Source: Planococcus plakortidis
GTDB taxonomy: Bacteria; Bacillota; Bacilli; Bacillales_A; Planococcaceae
Direction: 5' to 3'
NCBI RefSeq assembly: GCF_001687605.2
Contig: NZ_CP016539.2
Coordinates: forward strand, 2,076,501 to 2,140,500
Length of the DNA stretch: 64,000 nt
The translations under genes and the position numbers were made by a program. The notes beneath the pieces are model-generated. The model searched no databases. It saw only the letters and a program-made list of their open reading frames with translations, and was not told the origin of the DNA. Of the stretch, positions 52,403-63,306 are shown piece after piece. Each line of letters begins with the position of its first letter. Position 1 is the first letter of the stretch.

Positions 52403-53337
52403 TAACTCTTACCTCCTGAAAGACGAATACGAGGATCGATGACGCCATACAAGATATCGACAACCAAGATGACCACGATCAAGAACACGGAGAAGAAAAT
52501 AGTCGTACCCATGATGATCGAGAAGTCATTGACCATGATTGATTTTACGAACTGCTCACCGATTCCAGGAATCGCGAAAATCTGTTCGACTACGAGAGAG
52601 CCTGTCAAAATGCTGACTGCCATCGGCCCAAGTACAGTGATCAATGGAATCAATGCATTACGGAATGCATGTTTGAAAGCGATTTCAGAACCGCTGGCCC
52701 CTTTAGCTTTTGCTAATGTAATATAATCCGAGCTAAGAACTTCGATCATTTCTGTGCGGATAAACCGCGCAGCCGTTGCCAGTGGGAACATTGCCAATGC
52801 GATTGACGGCAATACGCTGGACATGAATCCATCTTTCCACAGCGCCACTGGGAACAGGTCCCATTTTAAACCGAGCCAATATTGTAGCATGGATGCAAAA
52901 ACAAACGATGGAATGGAGATACCGATGATTGCGACAATCGTGCTTCCATAATCCACCCATGTATTTTGCCTGAGTGCCGCGACCATCCCGAACAGGATTC
53001 CTAGAACAGTCCCGAGGAGCATCCCCTGGAATCCGATCTGGGCTGACGGCCCCATGCGGCTTAAAATAACATCCGTTACGTTTGCGCCTTTGAATTGGTT
53101 AATCGAAATACCCAAATCACCTTTAAGCAAACCAAACATATAATCGAAATATTGAACAGGAAGGGGTTGGTCCAGTCCGTACCGTGCCTCTACGACTGCC
53201 CGTTGTTCAGGAGATAGCTTATCTGCGGAAGCAATTGGGGAACCTGGTAATATTTTCATCAAGAAAAATGTAAACGTGGCAATAAGCGCTAAGGTGATGA
53301 ACATATAAATTAATCTTTTTCCAATATAGCGTGCCAT
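52402..53337 (-). CDS. oppB: Oligopeptide ABC transporter permease OppB
   Basis: A 311-residue permease with six helices and the EAA-type loop SDYITLAKAKGASGSEIAFKH. The start at 53337 (MARYIGKRLIYMF) is fixed by GGAGGTG five bases upstream and fits the family; a longer open frame upstream is not needed. A hairpin separates it from oppA, so the permease and ATPase genes are probably made in smaller amounts than the binding protein. Confidence 0.94.
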   Translation of the reverse strand: MARYIGKRLIYMFITLALIATFTFFLMKILPGSPIASADKLSPEQRAVVEARYGLDQPLPVQYFDYMFGLLKGDLGISINQFKGANVTDVILSRMGPSAQIGFQGMLLGTVLGILFGMVAALRQNTWVDYGSTIVAIIGISIPSFVFASMLQYWLGLKWDLFPVALWKDGFMSSVLPSIALAMFPLATAARFIRTEMIEVLSSDYITLAKAKGASGSEIAFKHAFRNALIPLITVLGPMAVSILTGSLVVEQIFAIPGIGEQFVKSIMVNDFSIIMGTTIFFSVFLIVVILVVDILYGVIDPRIRLSGGKS

Positions 53338-53446
53338 GGTGCACCTCCAAAATAAAATCACTCTATTGTATCAAGCATGAAAAGATGCTTGTATCTTTCT
53401 GATTAAACAGAATACCGTTAATTTTCGGTGAATTTATCCACAGTAG

Positions 53447-53484
53447 AAAAGAGAGTATATCAATCCCTCGATATACTCTCTTTC
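53447..53484 (-). terminator. Intercistronic hairpin between oppA and oppB
   Basis: AAAGAGAGTATATC/GATATACTCTCTTT perfect stem with an eight-base loop and TTTTC on the minus strand: a likely partial terminator or 3' stabiliser of oppA mRNA. Confidence 0.72.
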
Positions 53485-53521
53485 TATTATGTTTTCCTAA
53501 AGTACATTCAGTTGGGAATTC

Positions 53522-55234
53522 TTATTCCTTACCAGAAATGTAAGCCCATTTGTAGCTGTAATCTCCACCGAATGGGTGTTTAACGATGTTGTTAACATAT
53601 GGCTTTTGAAGGGACATGATACCGCGCTGATAGATCGGTGCGATAGCAGCGTCTTCTTCGATCAAGATTTTTTCAGCTTGTGCCATTGCTTCCCAGCGTC
53701 CTTCAGCATCCTGTGCCAATTCGCCTTTAGCTTGCTCTACCAAGTTATCGAACTCTTCGTTAGAGTAAGACATCAAGTTGTGAGAAGCGCCAGTTACGAA
53801 TAGGTCGATGAATGTCATTGGATCCTGGAAGTCAGGGCCCCATCCAGAGTTCTGGATATCGTAGTCTTGTGCTTCATCAAGCTCAAGGCGTACGCCGAAT
53901 GGTACAGCTTTCAAGTTAACTGTCAAGCCTTCAAGATTCGTTTCAAGCTGTTCTTTCAAGTAAGCATCCATTTTACCAGCAAGCTCAGAGTCGCCGCCAA
54001 GAAGTTCAAGAGTTACTTCTGTTTCGCCGATTTCCTCTAGGCCTTTTTCCCAGTAAGTTTTTGCTTCTTCAGCGTTGAATGGAAGCATGTCTCCGTTGAT
54101 GTCACGGAAGTCTTCGCCCGCTTCGTTGAAAGTGAAATCAGTTGGTACTAGGTAGTTAGCTGGAAGAGATCCGTTCGCTAGAACTACATCTACAAGGTCT
54201 TGCTTGTTGAAGCCAGTAGCAATCGCTTTACGGATGTTTTCGTTAGCAAGTGGAGTTTCTTCGCCGTTACGTTCTTGGTTGAATTTCAAGTAGAACAAAG
54301 TTGGTTCAAGTTCTTTCACAACTTCTGGGTCTTCAGCATATTGCATTGCGAATTCACCAGAAAGGCCGACACGGTCTTTTTCACCTGATTGGTAAAGGTT
54401 TACTGCAGTTGATGTTTCTTTAACTACGTCCACGTTAATTTTTTCAAGTTGAACAGTTTCAGCATCCCAGTATTCTGGGTTTTTCTCCATTGTCCAAGTC
54501 AAGCCAGTGCCATCCCAGTTTGTAAGGGTGAACGGGCCGTTGTATAGAATCGTATCGGAGTTTGAAGCGTAGTTATCGCCTTGCTCAGTTACGAATTCTT
54601 CGTTCAATGGGTAGAATGTACCGAAAGCCATCAATGACATGAAGTAAGGAGTCGGGCGCTCAAGTTCTACGACAAGAGTCTTGTCGTCTTCAGCTTTGAT
54701 TCCTAGTTCAGAGACTTCCATATCACCTTCAGAAACTTCTTTAGCGTTTTTGATTGTTCCAGCCATCATGTATGGTCCGTATGGTGAACCAGTAGCTGGG
54801 TCAATCGCGCGCTGCCAAGCATAGACGAAATCGTTAGCTGTGATCGGTGTACCGTCCGACCAGTTAGCATCACGTAGTTTGAACGTATACGTTAAGCCGT
54901 CTTCACTGATCTCAGGCTCGCCTTCAGCAAGTGCAGGTTCAGCGACGTTTTCTTGGTTCAAGCGGAACAATCCTTCGTTTACATTGTTAAGGATATTGAA
55001 TGCAACAGCATCCTCAGCAATCGAAGAATCCATTGACGGGATTTCTGCTCCTTCGACCAAGTTTAGTTCTTGTACAGAGTCAGGTTCGCCGCCGTTGCCT
55101 TCTGCGCCTTCTGTACTTTCTGTGTCTGTGTTTTCTGTCCCAGTATCAGTGTCATCCCCGCCGCCGCAAGCAGCTAGGAAAGCACTAAGTACCAAAACCA
55201 GGCCAAGTAGCCATAAAATCTTGCTGTTTTTCAC
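53522..55234 (-). CDS. oppA: Oligopeptide-binding lipoprotein OppA
   Basis: A 570-residue SBP-family-5 lipoprotein: lipobox LAAC (Cys23), an E/T/G-rich spacer of about 40 residues, then the peptide-binding domains (SDGTPITANDFVYAWQRAIDP, NPEYWDAETVQLEKINV, NSGWGPDFQDPMTFIDLF). It catches peptides outside the membrane for OppBCDF. The start is a GTG at 55234 with AAGGGGG eight bases upstream; an ATG 13 codons earlier would add a charged stretch before the signal peptide and lacks a ribosome site. Confidence 0.92.
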   Translation of the reverse strand: MKNSKILWLLGLVLVLSAFLAACGGGDDTDTGTENTDTESTEGAEGNGGEPDSVQELNLVEGAEIPSMDSSIAEDAVAFNILNNVNEGLFRLNQENVAEPALAEGEPEISEDGLTYTFKLRDANWSDGTPITANDFVYAWQRAIDPATGSPYGPYMMAGTIKNAKEVSEGDMEVSELGIKAEDDKTLVVELERPTPYFMSLMAFGTFYPLNEEFVTEQGDNYASNSDTILYNGPFTLTNWDGTGLTWTMEKNPEYWDAETVQLEKINVDVVKETSTAVNLYQSGEKDRVGLSGEFAMQYAEDPEVVKELEPTLFYLKFNQERNGEETPLANENIRKAIATGFNKQDLVDVVLANGSLPANYLVPTDFTFNEAGEDFRDINGDMLPFNAEEAKTYWEKGLEEIGETEVTLELLGGDSELAGKMDAYLKEQLETNLEGLTVNLKAVPFGVRLELDEAQDYDIQNSGWGPDFQDPMTFIDLFVTGASHNLMSYSNEEFDNLVEQAKGELAQDAEGRWEAMAQAEKILIEEDAAIAPIYQRGIMSLQKPYVNNIVKHPFGGDYSYKWAYISGKE

Positions 55235-55278
55235 TGATTTTGCCCCCTTAAATTTTCTGAAAAATTGGTACATGATTA

Positions 55279-55306
55279 ATTATACATAAATATTTTTTGA
55301 TGTACA
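55279..55306 (-). promoter_or_regulatory. Promoter of the opp operon
   Basis: TGTACA, 16 bases, TATAAT on the minus strand, about 45 bases before the oppA GTG. Confidence 0.55.
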
Positions 55307-55476
55307 GCGTTTTTTTTGGAATATTTTACACTTCCTCCATTAATCATGCTGTTCATAATATCACCAATAGGCTGAAAAGCGCGTCATGTAAGCGTTTTCT
55401 TCCTCAGTCGTTTCCGAATAATTTTTTGATTTTTTTTGTTACTTCTTCTACAATAAGAACGAATAGGGGTGCCAAA

Positions 55477-55817
55477 ATGAAAAAAATAATCATCGGAATC
55501 GCCGCTGTGCAATTGCTTATCGTCTTGACGATGCTTGTGCGCAGCGAACCGTTTTCATTGCTGTCATACATCAATAACTCCTTTATTTACGGGGGATCCT
55601 TGTATTTTTCGGAGCCTGGGTATTCGTGATCCGTACTGGGGTGTTCGATGTCTTCACAATGAGCATGCGCAAATTCTTCAAAAGCAAATCCACACTCGAT
55701 GATGACGAAATGCGCCTGCCTTCGGAAGTGCTGGCCTTCTCGAGTTCCCCACTGTTGATCGTGGGCGGGGCTACCTTGGTGGCCATGGGCATTTCCTTGG
55801 CGATTTACCAATCGTAG
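55477..55817 (+). pseudogene. DUF3899 small membrane protein, single frameshift
   Basis: From ATG 55477 the frame gives an N-terminal helix (MKKIIIGIAAVQLLIVLTML) and SLLSYINNSFIYGG, then leaves the family pattern at a five-G run (55591-55595) and stops at 55629. Adding one G gives ILVFFGAWVFVIRTGVFDV and continues to the TAG at 55815-55817 with a second membrane helix, 113 residues in all, which is the DUF3899 layout of two helices around a cytosolic middle. Function unknown in any species I know. It may be a true null or a homopolymer miscall. Confidence 0.8.
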
Positions 55818-55826
55818 AATTGCATA

Positions 55827-55856
55827 TTGCAGCGCCAATCTCTTTTGTATTATAAT
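55827..55856 (+). promoter_or_regulatory. Promoter of the trpS T-box transcript
   Basis: TTGCAG, 18 bases, TATAAT directly upstream of the T-box leader. Confidence 0.7.
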
Positions 55857-55861
55857 AAATT

Positions 55862-57141
<1,280 letters not shown>

Positions 57142-57152
57142 CAAATGAATAT

Positions 57153-57197
57153 AAAAAAGGATGGACGCGCTGCAAGCCACGCGTCCATCCTTTTTTG
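57153..57197. terminator. Bidirectional terminator between trpS and appC
   Basis: AAAAAAGGATGGACGCG/CGCGTCCATCCTTTTTT perfect stem between convergent genes. Confidence 0.92.
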
Positions 57198-57208
57198 TTC
57201 TGTCATAA

Positions 57209-58126
57209 TTAACGCAATGATTTTGGATTCAATGCATCCTTCAATCCTTCTCCGATAAAGTTAATAGACAAAATCGTTAAAGTAATGATGATGGCTGGAG
57301 GCATCCAAATCCATGGCTTGCCTTGCAAGACGTCAGGTTCGTTTGCGGATGACAGCATATTGCCCCAGCTAGGTGTCGCTTGCGGCACGCCAAAGCCTAA
57401 ATAGCTAAGTGCGGATTCGATAACGATCATCGTCGCAAAAATCAAGGTCCCTTGAACGATGATGGTCGAGATGACATTCGGCAATAGGTGTTTCGTAATG
57501 ACCTTGAACGGAGAACAGCCGATTGATAAAGCGGCCAGGATATACTCGTTCTCTTTCTCCGCCAACACTTTGCTGCGCACCAGGCGGGCAACACCACCCC
57601 AGCTGAGAGCGCCGATGACCATGATCAACACCCATAATCCGTCCACAATGCCGTAAAGGATCGTGTTCAAAACGATGACGAAAACAAGGAACGGGAAATT
57701 CAGCACAAAATCCGTGAAGCGCATCAGGATACTGTCGATAAAGCCTCCGAAAAACCCGGCAAGCGCCCCTACTATGGTGCCTAAAGTGATGACGATGAGC
57801 GTTGCGCTGAAACCGACCAATAGTGAAATTCGGCCCCCATAGAATAAGCGCGTCAAGACATCGCGCCCGCTTTTATCCGTGCCGAGAAGATGCTCGCCGT
57901 TCGGCTCGATATTCATTGCCCCGATGTTCACTTTTGAAATATCCGGGAGCGGTGACAATACCGGCGCTATGAAAGGTGCCGATAGCGACATCAAAGTAAC
58001 GAGTACGATGAAAAAAGAACTGATCATCGCCAGTTTGTTGCGCACGAACTTTCTTCTTGCAATTTGCCAGGGAGACAAGCTTCTTTCCGGCTTCTTTTGT
58101 TGGGTAACGGTAGTTGATGACGCCAT
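57209..58126 (-). CDS. appC: Oligopeptide ABC transporter permease AppC
   Basis: A 305-residue permease: N-terminal cytosolic part, one helix, a long loop with LLGTDKSGRDVLTRLFYGGR, then five helices and the EAA-type loop NEYILAALSIGCSPFKVITKH. With AppB it forms the channel of a second oligopeptide importer. The last gene of appD-F-A-B-C, the same order as in B. subtilis. GGAGGAAG precedes the ATG. Confidence 0.92.
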   Translation of the reverse strand: MASSTTVTQQKKPERSLSPWQIARRKFVRNKLAMISSFFIVLVTLMSLSAPFIAPVLSPLPDISKVNIGAMNIEPNGEHLLGTDKSGRDVLTRLFYGGRISLLVGFSATLIVITLGTIVGALAGFFGGFIDSILMRFTDFVLNFPFLVFVIVLNTILYGIVDGLWVLIMVIGALSWGGVARLVRSKVLAEKENEYILAALSIGCSPFKVITKHLLPNVISTIIVQGTLIFATMIVIESALSYLGFGVPQATPSWGNMLSSANEPDVLQGKPWIWMPPAIIITLTILSINFIGEGLKDALNPKSLR

Positions 58127-58141
58127 TTTACTGCTTCCTCC

Positions 58142-59107
58142 TCAATCCAGGCGAATTCGTGGATCCACGACGCCATATAGAATGTCTGCCAATAAATTAC
58201 CGAATAATGTAAGGAATGATAAAAGCATCGTCAAGGCCATCAAGGTCGGGTAATCACGGCTCGTCACGGATTCCAAAAACAGCTGGCCGATGCCCGGGTA
58301 AGTGAAAATCGTTTCCGTGATGATGGCTCCACCGATCAATGCGGCAAAATCGAATCCTAAGAATGTAACCAAAGGTATGATCGAATTGCGCAGGATGTGG
58401 ACATTATAGATTTTTTTCATCGGTGTCCCCTTAGCGCGCGCTGTCCGGACAAAATCCTTTCGGGAGTTCTCGATGATGTCATTGCGCAAAAACTGCGTAT
58501 AGCTTGCTGTGCTCATCGCCCCGAGGACAATCGCCGGCAATAAGACGTGATGCATTCGGCTTACATAATATTCCAGACTCCCCTGCTCGGCCAATATGTC
58601 GACGGACCCTGCAAAGGGAAACCAGTTCAGCTGGAATGCAAAGATATAGATCGCGAAAACCGCGGCGACAAAAGATGGAATCGCCAGCATGACGTAGTTG
58701 AACCCCGCAATGGCGTTATCCCCTAAAGTATAGGGCCGCCTTCCTGAATACATGCCCATGATGAACGCCATGATGTAGGTGATGACAAGAGCTGTGACGC
58801 CCAATAATAAAGTATTCGGCACTTTTTCCATGATCAAGTCGAAGACCGGAATCTTGAAACGGGTCGATTTCCCGAAATCCCCTTGGACGAATCCGGTGAT
58901 CCAGTTAAAATACTGGACCGGCAACGGGTCATTATAGCCGAGCTTTTCGCGCATTTCCGCTATGTATTCCGGGTTGGTGTTGAGCGGGTCGATTTCCCCG
59001 CTGAGTGAATCGCCCGGCATCAGTTTGGCGAGGCCGAAGACCACGATGGATATCAGGATCAGCATCGGGATCATTCCAAGCAATCGTCTAATCGAATATT
59101 TAAGCAT
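58142..59107 (-). CDS. appB: Oligopeptide ABC transporter permease AppB
   Basis: A 321-residue permease with six helices and the EAA-type loop RKDFVRTARAKGTPMKKIYNVH. Starts 15 bases before appC in operon order and lies behind two hairpins that separate it from appA. AAGGAGAG precedes the ATG. Confidence 0.92.
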   Translation of the reverse strand: MLKYSIRRLLGMIPMLILISIVVFGLAKLMPGDSLSGEIDPLNTNPEYIAEMREKLGYNDPLPVQYFNWITGFVQGDFGKSTRFKIPVFDLIMEKVPNTLLLGVTALVITYIMAFIMGMYSGRRPYTLGDNAIAGFNYVMLAIPSFVAAVFAIYIFAFQLNWFPFAGSVDILAEQGSLEYYVSRMHHVLLPAIVLGAMSTASYTQFLRNDIIENSRKDFVRTARAKGTPMKKIYNVHILRNSIIPLVTFLGFDFAALIGGAIITETIFTYPGIGQLFLESVTSRDYPTLMALTMLLSFLTLFGNLLADILYGVVDPRIRLD

Positions 59108-59141
59108 AGGTACTCTCCTTGTCTGTTAGGATCTCAGCTGT

Positions 59142-59198
59142 GCTCTCGTGCACGGTAAGGATTGCTTTTTAAAAACAGCCCTTACCGTGCATAAGAGC
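59142..59198 (-). repeat. Hairpin 2 in the appA-appB gap
   Basis: GCTCT...GCACGGTAAGG/CCTTACCGTGC...AGAGC, about 16 pairs with a 19-base loop rich in A and T. No T tract follows on the minus strand, so it is more likely an RNA stabiliser than a terminator. Confidence 0.6.
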
Positions 59199-59212
59199 TC
59201 CATATAAAGATA

Positions 59213-59240
59213 CAACGATGGGCGGGTTCGCCCATCGTTG
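59213..59240 (-). terminator. Hairpin 1 in the appA-appB gap
   Basis: CAACGATGGGCG/CGCCCATCGTTG perfect stem with a four-base loop, 17 bases after the appA stop; followed by TATCTTTATAT, a weak T tract. Probably limits read-through from appA. Confidence 0.65.
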
Positions 59241-59257
59241 AAGGTTTGTTGCTGATT

Positions 59258-60982
59258 TTATTCGGTTACGAACCATTCAGCAGGGCTGTTTTGACCGGAT
59301 ACGTCATATTCAACTCCACCGACACGCTTGTTCAACGCCTTGATTTCCTCTAGTTCCGCGATGTAAAGCATTGGAAGGTCTTCGTTGACGATCTTCTGCC
59401 ATTCTACATACAATTCTTTGCGTTTTTCCTGGTCAGTGCCGACGATTTCGATATCAAGTGCGTCGTCTAGCAATTGATCCGCTTCTGGATTGTTGTAGCG
59501 CGGGTAGTTCCAAAGCTGGTCTGCTTTCCATAGCCCGGATGGATCCGGGTCAGTGCCTGTACCCCAGCCGCCGAAGAATGTTTCAATGGAAGCATCATCT
59601 TTTTCGACCATATCGTAGTAAAGGTTGACTTCAACCATTTCCACTTCAGAACGCAGTCCGACTGCTTCGAAATACTGGGCAATTGCTTGTGCACGGGATT
59701 CGAAAGTCGGGTTGCCTGTTGCATAGTGAGAGAATTTCACGACAAACTCGTCGCCATTCGGATCTTCACGGAATCCGTCATCGTTCGTATCGACGTATCC
59801 TGCCTCATCGAGCATTTGCTTCGATTTTTCAGGATCGTATTCATATTGAATCAATTCGCTGTCATCTGCTGAGTTCCAGTGAGAAGACGGTACTGGCTTG
59901 TTGACAACATCCGCATAGCCGAAGAAGAATGCATCCACCCACTCTTGGCGGTTTAGTGCATACATCATCGCCTGGCGAAGCTCTTTGCTTTGGTATTTCG
60001 GTAGTTCTTCTGTAATCGTTTGAGATTCGTTATCGAATTTACCGAGCTTGAATCCTACATAATAATAAGTCAATCCAGGGTAGGTAACGATTTCAACATT
60101 TTCAAGCGGCTCTACTTCAGGCCCGGATACCGGTTGAAGGGAGATCATGTCGATGTCATTGTTCTGCAAGGCACCGACAACAGACGAGTTATCGATAACA
60201 CGCAGGACGATTTTGTCCAAGTTGACATCCCCGTTCCAGTACTCATCGAATTTCGAGAATTCAACTGACTCGCCAGGAACGATTTTGTCGACTTTGAACG
60301 GACCGATTCCGATTGGAGTTGAACGCACCCATTCCGATGCTGACATTTCGGCAACCGGTACATCGCCGAGAACAGATTCAGGTAGCGGGTATGCCCATAG
60401 GTTAGTCAGGTTATTGACGCGTGCTTCGTCGAAAGTGATGTTGATTTCATAATCGCTGACCACTTCGATCCCTGAAATGGAATCGGCGTCGCCGCTGCGG
60501 TATGCTTCAGCGCCTTCGATTGTCTGCACGTTTGCGTAGCGGGGGCCGTCGTAATCAGGATCTGCAATTGTTTCAAGGGCAAATACCCAGTCGTTGACAG
60601 TCAACTCTTCGCCGTTATGCCATTTCACGCCTTCTTCGAATGTGAAGTTGAAGACTTTATTGTCCTCAGTTTCCCAAGAAGCGACGTTCGGTTCCGGCTC
60701 CAGGTTTTCGTTATAGCTGATCAATGCTTCATCGAATAGCTCGATGACTTCGAAATCAGTGGCGATGCCGTAAAATGCGGAAGAGAACAAGCCTTCCGGT
60801 GGAGCATCAAGGCCGTACACGAGCGTTCCGCCTTTTTGCGGTTCGCCTTCTGCTGCACCTTCAGAACCTTCGCCTTCTGAGCCTGACTCATTGGATGCAT
60901 CATCGCTGCCGCCGCATGCCGCAAGGAACGCAGACAGGATCAGCACAAGCGCGAAGAGCCAGAGCAAGGATTTTTTCTTCAT
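59258..60982 (-). CDS. appA: Oligopeptide-binding lipoprotein AppA
   Basis: A 574-residue SBP-family-5 lipoprotein: lipobox LAAC (Cys23), S/E/G-rich spacer, then binding domains (GVKWHNGEELTVNDWVFALE, STPIGIGPFKVDKIVPG, FEVYWNG-like FDEYWNGDVNLDKI). It feeds AppBC. AGGGGGAAAAG precedes the ATG. It lies 27 bases after appF. In B. subtilis 168 the appA gene is the one broken by a frameshift; here appA is intact and appD is not. Confidence 0.93.
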   Translation of the reverse strand: MKKKSLLWLFALVLILSAFLAACGGSDDASNESGSEGEGSEGAAEGEPQKGGTLVYGLDAPPEGLFSSAFYGIATDFEVIELFDEALISYNENLEPEPNVASWETEDNKVFNFTFEEGVKWHNGEELTVNDWVFALETIADPDYDGPRYANVQTIEGAEAYRSGDADSISGIEVVSDYEINITFDEARVNNLTNLWAYPLPESVLGDVPVAEMSASEWVRSTPIGIGPFKVDKIVPGESVEFSKFDEYWNGDVNLDKIVLRVIDNSSVVGALQNNDIDMISLQPVSGPEVEPLENVEIVTYPGLTYYYVGFKLGKFDNESQTITEELPKYQSKELRQAMMYALNRQEWVDAFFFGYADVVNKPVPSSHWNSADDSELIQYEYDPEKSKQMLDEAGYVDTNDDGFREDPNGDEFVVKFSHYATGNPTFESRAQAIAQYFEAVGLRSEVEMVEVNLYYDMVEKDDASIETFFGGWGTGTDPDPSGLWKADQLWNYPRYNNPEADQLLDDALDIEIVGTDQEKRKELYVEWQKIVNEDLPMLYIAELEEIKALNKRVGGVEYDVSGQNSPAEWFVTE

Positions 60983-61009
60983 CTCTTTTCCCCCTAAAAA
61001 GTTTTTTGA

Positions 61010-62020
61010 TCAATACAAATGGCACGCGACTTGATGGCCTGGCCTTACTTCTGCCAACACTGGTTTCTCTTGTGAGCAGATTTCCATCGCCACCGGGCAG
61101 CGCGTATGGAACGGGCAGCCGGTAGGCGGGTTTTGTGGGCTTGGCACATCCCCTTTCAAGACAATCCGCTCTTTCCGCTTTGCCGGATTCGGTTCCGGAA
61201 TCGCGGAAATGAGCGCTTGCGTGTAAGGGTGAAGCGGTTCTTTGTATAAATCTTTATTTGAAGCAAGCTCTACGAGGTTGCCCAAATACATCACGCCGAT
61301 TCGATCACTCATATGCTTTACGACACTTAGGTCGTGTGCAATGAAGAGATAAGTCAGATCGAATTCGATTTGCAGTTCTTTCAACAAGTTCAATACCTGC
61401 GATTGCACGGACACATCGAGTGCGGATACCGGTTCATCCGCAACAATCAGCTTAGGATGAAGTGCCAATGCACGGGCGATGCCGATGCGCTGTCTTTGGC
61501 CGCCGGAAAATTCATGGGCGTATTTATAATAAGCCTCTTCAGGCAAGCCAACTCGTTCCAGGAGTGTTTTAATTTCCTGTTCCAACTCTTTTTTATTGCG
61601 CTTTTCATAATTCAGGATCGGTTCGGCAATGATATCGCCGACCATCTGCGTCGGATTCAGTGATGCATATGGATCCTGGAATACCATTTGAAAGTCACGC
61701 CGCGCCTTTTGCAATTTGGATCCCGATAATCGGGTGATGTCTTTCCCTTCAAAGAGGATCTCGCCTCCTGTCGGTTTCATCAACCTCAAAATGGTCCGCC
61801 CCGCAGTTGATTTGCCGCAGCCCGATTCGCCGACCAAACCAAGCGTTTCGCCTTTTCTTATGGCGAACGACACATCGTCGACTGCCTTGACATTGCCGAT
61901 GGTCCGCTTGAAGAACCCACCGGTCACCGGATAGTATTTTTTCAAGTTGCGAATTTCAAGGAGGTTTTCCCGTTTATCTAAGTAATCGATGCGCTCTTGG
62001 ATGAAATCTCTAGTGGTCAT
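61010..62020 (-). CDS. appF: Oligopeptide ABC transporter ATPase AppF
   Basis: A 336-residue ABC ATPase: Walker [15 protein letters not shown]-loop [13 protein letters not shown], signature [14 protein letters not shown], Walker [13 protein letters not shown] and a C-terminal cysteine-rich motif [19 protein letters not shown] that binds an iron-sulfur cluster in some members. The ATG at 62020 overlaps the appD stop (ATGA) and has AAGGAG ten bases upstream; a longer frame would overlap appD further. Confidence 0.93.
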   Translation of the reverse strand: MTTRDFIQERIDYLDKRENLLEIRNLKKYYPVTGGFFKRTIGNVKAVDDVSFAIRKGETLGLVGESGCGKSTAGRTILRLMKPTGGEILFEGKDITRLSGSKLQKARRDFQMVFQDPYASLNPTQMVGDIIAEPILNYEKRNKKELEQEIKTLLERVGLPEEAYYKYAHEFSGGQRQRIGIARALALHPKLIVADEPVSALDVSVQSQVLNLLKELQIEFDLTYLFIAHDLSVVKHMSDRIGVMYLGNLVELASNKDLYKEPLHPYTQALISAIPEPNPAKRKERIVLKGDVPSPQNPPTGCPFHTRCPVAMEICSQEKPVLAEVRPGHQVACHLY

Positions 62021-63061
62021 AATGCGGCGGCTCCTTCTCGTTCTCTTTTTCCGTCCGTAGGCCAACTTTCTTCATATAATAGACATGCAGCTTCATGCCG
62101 ATCGGCTACTTCCGCAAGTTTTGGCGTTACCGTCAAACATTCTGCCATTGCCTTCGGGCAGCGGTTCGCGAAACGGCATCCGACTTGCGGCATATTGACG
62201 ACAGATGGCACCAAGCCCTCGATTGTGGCAAGTTCTTCGACCTCTTCATCCATTTTCGGAATCGCTTTCATCAATAATTCCGTGTACGGATGCTTCGGGC
62301 TTTCGAACAAGTCTTCAACAAATGCGCGCTCCACGATTTTTCCTGCATACATGACCAGGACTTCGTCGCAGATTTCTGCCACAACGCCTAAATCATGTGT
62401 GATGAGAATGATCGACATATCGTTCGCTTCCTGTATCCCTTTCATCAGCTCGAGGATTTGGGCTTGTACCGTAACATCCAATGCAGTTGTTGGCTCATCG
62501 GCAATCAACAGTTTCGGCTGGCAGGCAATGGCCATGGCGATCATGACCCGCTGGCGCATCCCCCCGACAATTGGTGGGGTATTCAGTGACGATTTGTTCG
62601 GCACGCGGAATCCCGACTTGCTTCAAAAGGGCAATGGAGCGCAACCGGGCTTCTTTTTTCGTCAGCTTTTCATGGTTCAAGATCACTTCTTCTATTTGAT
62701 AGCCGATAGTGAAGACCGGATTGAGCGAAGTCATCGGTTCCTGGAAAATCATCGAAATATCTTTACCTCGGATGCTGTTCATCTGCTTGTCCGAAAACTT
62801 GGAAATATCCTCCCCTTCGAATTCGATCTCACCGCCCCTGATCTTGCCGATTCCATTCGGCAGCAATTGCATGACGGACAATGACATGACGCTTTTGCCG
62901 CAGCCAGATTCACCCACTACCCCTACGATTTGCTTAGGCTGCACGTCAAAACTGACTCCCTCGACTGCATTATAATATTCCCCGTCTATTTTGAACCCTG
63001 TCTGTAGGTTCTTGACCCGCAAGAGCGGTGTATTCCCAATGGATCCGTATATTGTTGCCAT
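62017..63061 (-). pseudogene. appD: Oligopeptide ABC transporter ATPase AppD, double frameshift
   Basis: From 63061 the frame holds Walker [14 protein letters not shown] and Q-loop [13 protein letters not shown] up to IVTEYP, then fails. A second frame carries on with [14 protein letters not shown], Walker [13 protein letters not shown] and the Cys-motif [14 protein letters not shown] to the stop at 62017. The invariant HQLSGG between them is recovered only if one C is added to the CCCC run (plus-strand G 62576-62579) and one G to the six-G run (plus-strand C 62560-62565), giving 348 residues. Without AppD the App system would lack one ATPase. Two contractions 11 bases apart may be miscalls. 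Confidence 0.88.
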
Positions 63062-63268
63062 GAAAACACCTCAAAATTCTTTTTTTTCTGTCAATTCTAA
63101 CTAGTTTTAAGCATATTACAAAAGTATTACATACGCAATATAATTTTTGTATTTCAAGCAATGATTACCAAAATAGATAATCCTTGCTTCCCTCTATCCC
63201 TTGCTGTCATTGGGTTTCGCTGCTTATTCTTTATTTTCATATTTTTACCATATTAAGAAATGTATAAT

Positions 63269-63297
63269 AAAAAAAGCTCCCGGCATCGGGAGCTTTT
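63269..63297 (-). terminator. Terminator after fabF
   Basis: AAAAGCTCCCG/CGGGAGCTTTT stem with a short loop and seven T on the minus strand. Confidence 0.88.
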
Positions 63298-63306
63298 GAA
63301 TATGAC

